DNA from: Spongilla lacustris
Lineage: Eukaryota; Porifera; Demospongiae; Spongillida; Spongillidae
Length of the DNA stretch: 64,000 nt
Assembly (NCBI GenBank): GCA_949361645.1
Contig: OX442427.1
Location: forward strand, 6,435,058 to 6,499,057
Reading direction: 5' to 3'
The notes beneath the pieces are model-generated. The model was not told where the DNA came from. It was given only the letters and a program-made list of their open reading frames with translations, and did no database searches. Below are positions 54,201 to 64,000 of the stretch, in pieces. Position numbers and translations under genes: made by a program. Within the stretch, counting starts at the first letter, position 1. Every line of letters begins with the position of its first letter.

Positions 54201-55220
54201 TACCAAGAGCAATTGCACCATAAGCCTGACCATTCCAACTATACTCATCCCGTGTCCATCTGCTGTACGAATCGACTGTTGTCTTCTCCTAATTAAACAT
54301 GCCAAAGGAAGGTACGCCTTATCTACTAAGGAAACGGAGGAACCTGAATCTACCATAATTTTTACATTGCTAGCATCCAGCTTTCCTTCAGTGATGGGTA
54401 CATGCTCACTCAAAACGGCAGTGATAAATTCTTGGGCCTCTAGACATGAGCGGAACGACCTGAAGCCCCAGTCCATTTCCCTGATGCTGACCTTCTCTTG
54501 CTACATGTCCAGGTTGATTGCAGCTGTAGCACACTGGCTGACGTCTTGGCTGTCTGCAGTTCCTCGAGGTGTCCAGGGCAGTTACATCTGACTAGAACAG
54601 AAGTGGGGGGCTGAACAGCAGCAGTATAAGGTTGTTTCTCCATTAAGGTTGACATTTGCTCTGTGAGATACTTGACGCTGTCTTGCAAGGCTCGTACTTC
54701 AGGACACTTAGCTGCGTTTGTGACTGTGGCAACTGATAATGCAGACTTCTACACTGATATGGCTAACAGGAGCTTGGCTCTGGTAACTGCAGCATCGATG
54801 GTCGTAATGTCAGGGTTTGCTCGCAAAACGCGACTGCTTTCATCAGGAACACCCGCTAAGAATTGCTGCAACAGTACTTTGTCTTGCTATCTTCTTCCAG
54901 TTCCAGCATAGCTGCATCCAAGAGTCGCTTGAGATGATGCATACATGTGAACCATCTCGCCAGGGCGTAGTTTGCATGATTGAAATTCAACGAAAGCTGT
55001 GAACTCAGTAGGCTTTAACATGTTTGTGAGGACTTGCTTCGTAGCAGCGTAGTTTGTTCTTGTAAATCCACAACCACGCGACGAGAGCTTCCCCTTCCAG
55101 CAGCATGGGAAGTTTCAAGGCCATCGTATCCTCCTGCTATGCATTCACGGCTGCACAAATCTCAAAGCACTCCAAATAGTCAGCAAAATTCCCGTGCGAA
55201 AAACAACTTGGTAGGCTAAT
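51230..55220 (-). pseudogene. Ty3/gypsy retrotransposon relic (-)
   Basis: Minus-strand element. Domains from right to left: gag-like segment (~55200-54500), aspartic protease (KIMVDSGSSVSLVD, ~54355), reverse transcriptase (FCRMPFGVTGGPSSFQQLMD; YIGDVLIH in place of YxDD; KVQYLGNVFSKDG, 53519-53157), RNase H (VLCYPCFKKGFNLQTDAS, 53027-52860), then RMYRWALAHQEFDFEI (~52720), integrase zinc region (HSCHGIISAGHQGTEMTLDR...CNVC) and core (DYFTKWAEAVPMAD, SDQGRNFES, 52215-51976), and integrase tail to about 51230. It carries frameshifts and a mutated RT site, so it is dead. The RNase H segment 52733-52852 is inverted. No LTR pair recognised. Confidence 0.85.
52733..52852 (+). other. Inverted RNase H segment inside the (-) Ty3 relic
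   Basis: Within the minus-strand element, about 120 bases read on the plus strand as IEQKCLAVVFAVKHFRHYLL and PFSLHIDHQPLQWLSA, the middle of gypsy RNase H. The flanking minus-strand pieces (SLTPPESSTVS on the right, RMYRWALAHQEF on the left) are exactly the parts that should precede and follow it. Confidence 0.85.
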
Positions 55221-55319
55221 ATGACAAAAAATTAGGCTGTGATCGTATTACAGTACAAATATAATCCTAAAAACAAATAATTACATTGAGCTTCGTTCCT
55301 ACTTAGTTACATTGGTGTG

Positions 55320-56450
55320 AAAGATGACCTGTGTACAGGTGCATAGGTGTCCTCTGTACAGGTGTGCATGTGTTCTGTGAACAGATGTGTAATGTGTACA
55401 GGACACAGAGGACACCTGTACAAATGTTCTCTGTGTACATATCCTCTGTGTACAGGTGTAATAGGTAATGGTGACCTCTGTGTAGGTGTGCATGTGACCT
55501 CTGTGTAGGTGTGCATGTGACCTCTGTAGGTGTGCATGTGACCTCTGTAGGTGTGCATGTGACCTCTGTAGGTGTGCATGTGACCTCTGTGTAGGTGTGC
55601 ATGTGACCTCTGTGTAGGTGTGCATGTGACCTCTGTGTAGGTGTGCATGTGACCTGTGTAGGTGTGCATGTGACCTCTGTGTAGGTGTGCATGTGACCTC
55701 TGTGTAGGTGTGCATGTGACCTCTGTGTAGGTGTGCATACCTCATTGTAGGTGTGCATACCTCATTGTAGGTGTGCATACCTCATTGTAGGTGTGCATAC
55801 CTCATTGTAGGTGTGCATACCTCATTGTAGGTGTGCATGTGACCTCTGTGTAGGTGTGCATACCTCATTGTAGGTGTGCATGTGACCTCTGTGTAGGTGT
55901 GTAGGTGACCTGTGCATAGGTATGCAATAGATGACCTGTGTACAGGTGTGCATAGGTGACCTCTGTACAGGTGTGCATAGGTGACCTCTGTACAGGTGTG
56001 CATAGGTGACCTCTGTACAGGTGTGCATAGGTGACCTCTGTACAGGTGTGCATAGGTGACCTCTGTACAGTTGTGCATAGGTGACCTCTGTGTACAGGTG
56101 TGCATAGGTGACCTCTGTGTACAGGTGTGCATAGGTGACCTCTGTACAGATGTGCATAGGTGACCTCTGTGTACAGGTGTGCATAGGTGACTTCTGTGTA
56201 CAGGTGTGCATAGGTGACCTGTGTGTACAGGTGTGCATAGGTGACCTCTGTGTACAGGTGTGCATAGGTGACCTGTGTGTACAGGTGTGCATAGGTGACC
56301 TCTGTGTACAGGTGTGCATAGGTGACCTGTGTGTACAGGTGTGCATAGGTGACCTCTGTGTACAGGTGTGCATAGGTGACCTGTGTGTACAGGTGTGCAT
56401 AGGTGACCTCTGTGTACAGGTGTGCATAGGTGACCTGTGTGCAGGTGTGT
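55320..56450. repeat. Compound minisatellite, GCATAGGTGACCT family
   Basis: Two abutting subfamilies: 55480-55900 with TGCATGTGACCTCTGTGTAGG (~23 bases) and a TGCATACCTCATTGTAGG variant, and 55935-56445 with TGTGCATAGGTGACCTCTG plus TGTACAGG. Same family as 38770-39535. Long minus-strand ORFs are repeat translations. Confidence 0.95.
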
Positions 56451-56599
56451 AATGATTTAAGTAACGAAATACGAACGAAGCACAATGCAATTATTTGCAG
56501 TTATTATAGTATTTGTACTGTTGTACGATCCTAACGTAATGCATTATGCCAACTTTTTTATTGGTGCATAAAATAGTTACATCTTGCTAAATAGAGGCA

Positions 56600-58300
56600 G
56601 CTGATTTGAGGCTAGCTGATGCTGTATTAATACTAGCTTGTTGAAGTTGATTTTGGGTGGAGGCTGGCCAGGTAAGGTGTACGCCACTGGGTTGTGATAT
56701 CTGCCATAATAGGGTGCACTCCACCATTCACTTGGTGCACGTCTTTCACCTGCCCTCATTACTAAGCTGCTTCCTGAGTTGGGGCTCAGAGTAAGTAGGA
56801 AGGTTATGGACTCCAATCTGCATCTGGATGACTTACTGTCCATATTCGAGCAAGAGCTGATTGCCAGGGAAAGGAGCAATACTCAACCTTCACAGCAAGG
56901 TCGCAGTATACACACACAGCCCTTTTCACCAGTTCACGATTTGTTGCTGTTACTGTCAGCACTCACATCCCTCCTCAAACTAACCATGTCAGCCGATCAC
57001 AAGCAATTAAAGGTAGATGCTTCAATTGTCTTTGTCTCTTATACTACAAGGTGTCAAAATTGCCAGGAGAGGCTCCACACATCAAACTATGACTCTAGCG
57101 TTGGCCAGAATCAGCACATGAATTCACTATATTCTACAGAATCTGGGCAAAACTCTAAAATACCTGCATCTCAGCCAATACATGCTCTGCTCCCACCTCT
57201 GCTCCCACAACAAGTTGTGTTCCTCCAAACTGCCTCTGCTGTAATTCAATGACCAGTATCACACACAGGTGTCTCGGAAAGATGGTGGTGGCCAGCAGTC
57301 ATAGCGAAGCAAACATGTTCAAAATGTACTCAAGCTGGAGTCCACTGAAGGTCAGTCACTTGACCATAGCCATATTAGGATCCAATGAAAGTAGTACGAA
57401 AAAAATGTTCAGTCATAGAGCCCAGCGGTTACCTTCAATAATGTAATCTGTGTACTTGCCCATAACAGCTGCTGATTCGAGCATGCCGATTGACACGTTG
57501 ATAGGATCTGGTTACTATTTTCAACTGGTATATATAGAGGAGCGAGTGAGAACGTGGCCATATACACAAAGCTCAGTTTGGTATTGTCTGCTCCAATGAT
57601 GTACATGACAGTTGTGCTGTACAACCATCAATTTACTGCACACCAGTATCACTGAGCGACTCCATGACTTAGAAGTATTTTGGGAGTTGGAAGCTAAGGG
57701 CATCCAATGAGCTGTACGACCAATTTGAGAAGGTTGTCACATGTGACAGTGGAAGGTAAAAGCTGGCCCCCACCATGAAAGGGTTTCATGATCCACTACC
57801 AGACAACTATCAACTGTGTGTAACTAGACTGAAAGTTTTACTCCATCAGCTACAATTGGAGAAGGGAGCTTTACTGTGCTTCGAATCTGTGCAAAAATGC
57901 CAGATGGTTTCCACAAGTGCCATGCTGGAACGGTGGCCTAAAGTTGCCAAAAATGCTCCTAAACCATAATAAAGCGATCAGTATGACAAGAGAGACTATT
58001 GGAGGGGGAAATGGTGCCCGTACGATGTGTGCACGATGACATTGAAATGTACCAGTTAGAGGATATCTCGGATGACATCCAAATCAAGTAAAGGCAGCCA
58101 TGGAAGATACTTCCCCTGTTGATGTCCCACCGGAGACTGATGTTAAGCAGTTGACCAATTTGCTAGAAAGCCAATGAACATAACTAATAAGATTGCATTG
58201 GGAGATAGCATGGTCATAATAATCAGAGGGAAGAAGATGGACTGTACTGAAGCTAGAACGTTCCAATAATAACACATGGCTTGGTGAATATAATATTTTT
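56600..58300 (+). pseudogene. BEL/Pao retrotransposon relic
   Basis: Gag-like frame from ATG 56806 with LDDLLSIFEQELIARERSN and a degraded zinc motif (TRCQNCQERLHTSN, first cysteine missing), open to 57252. Broken pol follows: LHDLEVFWELEAKGI (~57660) and KGFHDPLPDNYQLCVTRLKV (57775-57840), the segment before the reverse transcriptase in BEL/Pao elements. The last part to 58300 has no recognisable domain. Multiple stops and frame changes; dead. Confidence 0.7.
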
Positions 58301-58780
58301 ATAAGACAATGGAGGAGATGTTAAGGAGGTGTTCCATGTCAACACTGTTTCAAGGTAAAGAAACAATATGAACGGAGTCACTACACTGAAGAAGTGGTGA
58401 TGGAACAAGACTCATCGAAACTAAGATAAACATCATGTCTGGGGTAAAAACCCACACTGGCTGCCTAGAGACATTGTGTCACGTTCACGGACCTCTGCGC
58501 AATTTGGTCATTCTTTTGCGCTCAGACAGTGATCCTCCAGCCGATCCACTTCCTGATCACACTATGCTGCCAACAGTAAGCTTGACAAGAGTCTGACATA
58601 TCAGGAGCCATTTTAAATCGATTAATAGGACTGCCTTCCTTAAGCTAGGGGTCCCCTTTGTTGCATTTAGCTAACAAGTAAAGAGGGCTGAGGCCCACCA
58701 CTGCTTGATACGAAAAGTGGGGGTGCTGTCAGCTTCTGTACTCATACTCCAATAACTGGAGGGGACAGAACTCAAGCATC
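58300..58780. other. No recognisable feature
   Basis: Between the BEL/Pao and Ty3 relics. Broken frames, probably more decayed retroelement sequence; nothing specific seen. Confidence 0.3.
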
Positions 58781-58789
58781 CAAAGGGGG

Positions 58790-59460
58790 AAAACGACCAA
58801 TTGCCCCCATCCCCCCGAGTTATGGGCCTGCATATAGACTCATCTACCCCATGCCTACAGAGAAAATGCTGAAAGAAAAATGGATTCTAGCGAATTGTCT
58901 TCACAGTTTACGATGGTGAAGATAGGACTACAGATGCTTGAATGCAGTGACAGGGTTCCAGCATACCCCATGTCCAGAGTGGGCAAGGCAAAGTTTATTT
59001 CCACATTGAATCTTACACGGAAGGTTCAGTGGCTCTCAAGATCGCCACAAGACAGCATTTGTAACTCCTGGATGGCTTTTCCAGTTACAGTAATGTCATT
59101 TAGTCTTGGTACAGCTATGGCCTAAGTGTCCGTTTGGCATAAAGCAGTGTGTATACTTAAGGCATGTGATTGGAAATGGCACTATCAAGCCAAAAGTAAG
59201 CAATGTGGAGGCAGTGCAATCATTTCCCAAATAAGAGACCAAGACTCAGGTGATAGGCGCCTTGGGCTTCATGACCAGAGATTAATCCCAGGTTGCGGTT
59301 CCATTTACAGACCTGACTCGACAGTTTGCACCTATACGTAGTGCATTGGAGTGATGCCTGCAACCATGCCTTTGAAGCGCTCAAGGACCAAATGTGCATT
59401 AGTCCTATTCTGAGTAGTGTCGTAAAACCTGTCATTTTACAAACAGTGAGGGTGAAGCAG
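58790..59460 (+). pseudogene. Ty3/gypsy RT-RNase H relic
   Basis: Plus-strand motifs in shifting frames: FISTLNLTR, QDRHKTAFVTPGWLFQLQ, LRHVIGNGTIKPKVSNVEA, GALGF, DLTRQFAPIRSALE, WSDACNHAFEALKDQMCISP and ILQT. The catalytic YxDD region is deleted and frames change repeatedly. Confidence 0.7.
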
Positions 59461-60303
59461 GAGCGGTTTCATGTCAGATTTGAGATGATGATATTACAGC
59501 AGGAAGTTCCAGCCAAGACAAGGGCATTATTTGACAGCAGAGAAAGAGTATTTGGCTACAAGGTTAGCTATCATTGCATTCCGAGTCTACGTATTGTGGA
59601 GAAGTTTCATGATCCTAACATATCATCGTTCATCTGAATGGCTGGATTTTCGGTGTTTACTCCTGCCATAATGAAGTGGTACACAGATCAGGAACAAGGA
59701 ATATTAATGCTAATACTCTGTACAGGGCAGCAACAACCAAGCTTGTTGATGGAGAAAGACATACTGTGCACCGAACTTATTTTTCATTGGTATCATCACT
59801 GGGCTGAATGGGTGCACTGGACCTAATTCAGGAAATGTCTCATTGAACTGCTGTGTATCAACATTTGTTGTAATGTGTTCTGAAAGAGCAAACCTAGGGG
59901 ATAGGGTAACCTGCAATCAGATTTTTGCTATTTCCAACAATCCATGTATTAAGTGATTAAATATCCCCCCTACCTAGGGGCTACCGTCCCCACGTACGCG
60001 CACAGGTCCAATGTTAGTTTGACGCAACACACAGCTGGTACGCATATCACCAGACATACAATGGCCCTCCCTTTAACGTCAATTAATGTTTAATGTATCG
60101 AGCATCATCCTGGGGGGTACATTTTGTCTACCATGGGGTACAGATTTATTCCCGTTCTGCCAGTTAAGCATCTCATTTACATTTGACAGTGCATACTTGT
60201 TGTACAGGTTGGACTGAAATTGCCAAGTTCTAATTCCTCCAAGTTAGTGTTCAAAACAAAGCTATTCGATTGCGATACGTCGCCACGCATGATTAGGTTA
60301 ACA
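59460..60303. other. Intergenic / decayed element sequence
   Basis: Short open frames without recognisable motifs. A CCCCCCTACCTAGGGGCTA stretch lies near 59965. Confidence 0.3.
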
Positions 60304-60415
60304 TTGGTAACTCGACCTAGCGTGGCTGAAAAACGTGTTAAGGACGTTTGTACCATGTATTACGCCCTAGGTGTGTTTTTTAGCCATGCTAGTTCGAGTT
60401 TGGTCGAGTTACCAA
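60304..60415. repeat. Imperfect inverted repeat (112 bp)
   Basis: Starts TTGGTAACTCGACC and ends GGTCGAGTTACCAA. The inner parts CTAGCGTGGCTGAAAAAC and GTTTTTTAGCCATGCTAG also pair. It resembles a small fold-back MITE; a clear target duplication was not seen. Confidence 0.75.
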
Positions 60416-60751
60416 CGTCATTGTAATCACACGTGGCGATGTATTGCAATCAAATAGTTATCTTAGACGCACTAACTTGGGACCAGAGAAAAATAATTAG
60501 AGATTGGCAATTTCGGGCTTAGCTCCAAAGGACCTGTACAACAAGCATGCACCCTCAAATGTAAAAGGGATGCTAAACTGGCAAAAGGGAATAAATGTAT
60601 TTTCTGTGCACCGCTGTAGACAAATATACCACCGGGATGACGTCCGGTACATTAAACATTAAACGCAGCTATATCACCATTAACCACAAAAGCATACAAT
60701 ACAGACACCATGCATTGCATGCACATGTACATGTTATGTTATGTGTAAATC

Positions 60752-60990
60752 AATATATGGTACATGTCAATCAATATACGTTACATGTCTATCAATATAT
60801 GTTACATGTCTATCAATATACGTTACATGTCTATCAATATACGTTACATGTCTATCAATATACGTTACATGTCTATCAATATATGTTACATGTCTATCAA
60901 TATACGTTACATGTCTATCAATATACGTTACATGTCTATCAATATATGTTACATGTCTATCAATATATGTTACACGTCAATCAGTTTTTA
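60752..60990. repeat. 21-bp minisatellite (11 copies)
   Basis: ACATGTCTATCAATATACGTT units with C/T variation in TATACG/TATATG. Seven codons per unit keep one frame open (translated TCLSIYV); this is a repeat effect, not a gene. Confidence 0.95.
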
Positions 60991-60999
60991 TTAAGTGCC

Positions 61000-62265
61000 C
61001 CCATGGCCAGATAAAAGATTATTCATTATCAGGGCGGCACTGGCAAGAACTGCTTTTTCTAACTTCTAATGAGGCTGCACTGCTGGGAAATATCAAGTAC
61101 GAGTTCGGTATGAAGAATGAAGACTACCAGAATCATTGTCCTTCGTGCCATCTTTTTCTGACAAAGCGTATCAGGTACGCTTAAGGGGAAGGATTGTGTT
61201 AGTATTCATTCTAACCAGGCTGAATTGCTGCCATTGTGCATATAAGACAGCCCTTTAAAATGCTTTTCTTTCTCTCTGAAGACAAACACACCTGCCCTCC
61301 CACTTTTTGTATACTTTCTGAGACCTCAAAATTCGTAAGAATTTAGATACGCACGGTAAAGATATCGCCAATTGCATGCACAAGTACATGTACGCAATTG
61401 CACGTCAATCAATTATCTTCCTTGCCAGATAACAAGTCACGTGTGCCACCATGCAACGCGCTCTACTTCGCTTGAAGTTACTCATAAGTAAACATACTGT
61501 GGTAAGTTGTATGTTCCTGCGTCCCTGCAAGGTAGCACCTCTTTGCAACTGACTTATTATCCGACGCTTGGGTAAGGGCCTCGTCTCCAGGTTCACTATT
61601 CAAAAAGAACGGTCGTATAAACGCGTGCGTGCCTAGTGCCTGGACTAATATATTCGCACCTGCCACTTTAACTTGCACCTGAAGCGGGCCAAACCTTGGC
61701 TATTCACCCGGTCGAAATGACGAACACAAGAGCCCCTGATTATTCCCCCGGTCGAACTGACGAACGCTGTGACCTGCAAATAAGATAAAGGCAGTTATAG
61801 TATAAATACGTGATAACAGCTAAATACGCTGTACATAGGTGACGATTATAGCGATAGCACACTTAATTCTTAAGACAATAAGGCTTTAGGCGGCATTTAC
61901 GGACAAAACTTACACTTCGAGTAGCAGGCTGCTGCAGGCATTTCAATAGAACCGAAATAGACAGTAAACTCGCAGCAGAAGAGCTCTTACACGAACACGC
62001 AAAATATAATTTTCAAGGCGCATGGCTGTACTTTGCGCACGTGAATTAGCACAAATTAATTCTCACACACGTTAATTATTATTAAAATTATTGCTATAAA
62101 TTTAATTCGTTGTAGTAAATTGGAGAATGACAACCGGATGGTTTAGTTCTTTGTGGCTATCGAGCCAGTGCATAAAACTTTGATGTAAACAACAAGATTC
62201 AGTCAGTAGATGCTAAGATGGACTTTAACATCGTAAAACCGAGTACTTCCAACGTTAATACCACA
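61000..62265. other. Intergenic region
   Basis: No gene seen. A short duplicated motif occurs at 61700-61750 (TATTCACCCGGTCGAAATGA / TATTCCCCCGGTCGAACTGA). Confidence 0.35.
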
Positions 62266-62269
62266 TATT

Positions 62270-62405
62270 CACACATTTGTGTCATCAGGCCACACCTTTG
62301 TATCATCAAGCCACACCTTTGGGTCATCAGGCCACACCTTTGGGTCATCAGGCCACACCTTTGGGTCATCAGGCCACGCCTTTGGGTCATCAGGCCACGC
62401 CTTTG
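62270..62405. repeat. 21-bp minisatellite (6 copies)
   Basis: CCACACCTTTGGGTCATCAGG units, the last ones CCACGCC. No gene recognised around it. Confidence 0.95.
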
Positions 62406-62409
62406 CCAT

Positions 62410-63300
62410 AGACTATGCCATGCGGTAAAGTCAAAGCTAAAGCTGAGTCGCTGAGCTTGCACAATCCAACAGCAATAAGCTTATTGGTTGTTTATGTTGC
62501 CCATCTAATTTTCTCAATAATACAAGACTAGATATCGTGTTTGAACTGATGTAAATATTAACTAAGGTTGTTTTTTTTTTTTTTGCATCGGCAGTGAGGG
62601 GGGGAGCAGAGCAGGATAGGAACTCAGCTGGACATCTATGTCTAATTTCGTTCCCAGGCGACTACTATAACTAGATGCGCTTGCGCACACTTTGATTACT
62701 AGTACTGAAGCTCGAGGCTCGAGCCTTTTCAAGCAATTCGAAGCGCATCACAAGTCAGGGAACTGGGTACGAAACGTATGTGGATGTAACTGTCCTGAGA
62801 AGTTTTTCTCCAAACCTACTCGCTTACGTACGGAGTACCCAAACACTCCCACTCGCTCTGTGCGGCCATGTTTACGCCTTGGGCGTTTCTCGGCCGGCAG
62901 AGTTAGTAGGAGTCGTTTGGGTGCCTCCAGAGGGTCCTGTGCCTGCCACTTAGCACCGAACGGTGACGGCGTGGCCGCTTAATGGCACAGGTCTCTGGAA
63001 GCGAATCAATGTTAGACAGGACATACATCCTGCCAGACACCGAAGTAAGCGAAGTAAGCTTGGTTAAAATTACCCAGGACGCCAGTCCCACCACTTCCCG
63101 AAGTGCTCCATCGAAATGAAGTACTCAGTCCGCCGCTTGCTGGTGGCCCAACTTGCTTAGGTGTGACTGAACAAAGCTGTTGCCCGCAGAGTATTTATAA
63201 TGCCTACAGATGGTTAAAAATAACACATTACGTCACGTTGAAGTGCGACAATAACGCCCCCGCGCGCGAGGTAATGAATTGATATGATTGTAACGACTGT
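62410..63300. other. Intergenic region
   Basis: No convincing gene. A 291-base open frame from 62692 starts at TTG and lacks motifs. Oligo-T at 62572-62584. Confidence 0.3.
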
Positions 63301-63319
63301 ACAGAGGCAGGCCCGTAGG

Positions 63320-63475
63320 CTGGTCGGGAGACGGGGGGGGTTCGGGAAAGCAATAAGGTGGAACTGATTAAGAGCGGGGGAGGGGGCGTAGCCCTCTCTT
63401 GCCCAGCTAGGGGGTATGGGGGAGCGCTGTAAGCTCCCCCATCGGGGTCTGGGGCGGAGCCCCAGCCGCTTTGAT
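63320..63475. repeat. GC-rich hairpin repeat
   Basis: Two strong hairpins in a row: GGGGGAGCGCTGTAAGCTCCCCC (63419-63441) and CTGGGGCGGAGCCCCAG (63449-63465), with purine-rich GGGGGAGGGGGCGTAGCCCTC before them. It resembles the small hairpin at 30380 and looks like the end of a dispersed repeat. Confidence 0.6.
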
Positions 63476-63784
63476 TTTCATCCACAAAACATAGCATAGT
63501 TGCATAGGAACATGGATATAGCCCAGTCTGTGTTCCCGTTCAATAGTGAAGTACATGTACTCAGGGATGTTAAGGCAGCCTACACAAGAAAACATATTTA
63601 CATGATGTTGACAATATGTCGACAAGTATGTTCATGATTACATCATTATGACATAGTGCAAATCACTGTTTATTCAAGCATTGCGATCGTACGGAAGATA
63701 TTTTTGTAAAGCATTCATACCTATTGTCGTGCTAGAGTATTCTAGCGCTTAGATTTCGTATATGACGCATAGAAGTTTTGGCTT

Positions 63785-63880
63785 GACAATATAAAAGTTG
63801 CAGCTGTCGAGCGGGAAAGTTCAGTTACGTCATATTTTATCGCCTTAAGAGGGTCGTTTGTGAAAAGCAAAACGGCGCTG
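63785..63880 (+). promoter_or_regulatory. TATA box and leader of the rightmost gene
   Basis: ACAATATAAAAGTTGC gives a TATA box (63790-63797). It is followed by GTTACGTCATATT and then, about 85 bases later, the start codon at 63881. Confidence 0.45.
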
Positions 63881-63917
63881 ATGAAGACGAGGGCGGATAA
63901 GAGGACTTTTGTGCCTG
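63881..63917 (+). CDS. Probable first coding exon of a gene leaving the window
   Basis: ATG at 63881 reads MKTRADKRTFVP and ends at a good donor (CCTG|GTATGTTA, 63918). It lies downstream of a TATA box. Too short to identify; the rest would be beyond 64000. Confidence 0.4.
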
Positions 63918-64000
63918 GTATGTTACACGATGTTTCTATTGCTCATATACGCTTAGGATGTGATTGGAACGTACTTGGTTCGCTAAATATAGTCGTGTTT

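Noticed and set aside
60741..61184. ORF with repeated TCLSIYV units.
   Set aside because: The 21-bp repeat is a multiple of three and keeps a frame open; no gene evidence.
62692..62982. 96-codon + strand open frame.
   Set aside because: Begins at TTG, has no motif, and lies in GC-rich intergenic sequence.

Overview
The window is animal nuclear DNA: multi-exon genes with GT/AG introns, a metazoan-type PICK1 gene, a receptor tyrosine kinase, RING/TRAF-zinc-finger genes and many transposon families typical of invertebrates. Together these suggest an early-branching invertebrate, plausibly a sponge. That assignment is inference; nothing in the window fixes the species. A 200-base run of N (29622-29821) is an assembly gap. 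The DNA is very rich in minisatellites, CA/TG microsatellites and pure C or G runs of 18-30 bases.

Layout. (1) 0.8-10.5 kb: a divergent gene pair sharing a 271-bp intergenic promoter. Leftward is a PH-START lipid-binding-type protein whose 3' end lies outside the window. Rightward is an almost complete PICK1 (PDZ-BAR) gene. A tRNA-Asp(GTC) sits in an intron of the PH-START gene on the opposite strand. PICK1 introns are filled with minisatellites, and two of these arrays repeat the splice sites of the neighbouring exons. (2) 10.7-29.2 kb: a cluster of RING/TRAF-type zinc-finger/coiled-coil genes (one intact on +, two on -, two fragments). It is interleaved with mobile DNA: a reverse-transcriptase relic, a RecQ-like helicase relic, a decayed Ginger-type transposon (integrase + Ulp1 protease + PHD finger, with inverted repeats), two MITEs sharing one terminus, and a perfect 129-bp inverted repeat. 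(3) 32.1-36.6 kb: a complete 14-exon receptor tyrosine kinase of 537 residues, with a very short extracellular part and no signal peptide. (4) 38.5-46.9 kb: a BEL/Pao fragment, a large minisatellite, a diverged tandem triplication carrying minus-strand exon-like blocks of an unrecognised gene, and a Penelope-type RT relic. (5) 47.7-59.5 kb: two decayed Ty3/gypsy elements in opposite orientation, one with a ~120-bp internal inversion, then a BEL/Pao relic and a third Ty3 relic. (6) 59.5-64 kb: mostly non-coding with small repeats, ending in a TATA box and a probable first exon of a gene running off the right edge.

The genes likely to be working are PICK1 (membrane-curving scaffold), the PH-START protein, the tyrosine kinase, tRNA-Asp and at least two RING/TRAF-like genes (probable E3-ligase/adaptor proteins). 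Exon structures were built by hand from splice consensus, reading phase and family motifs; no alignment or transcript data were available.
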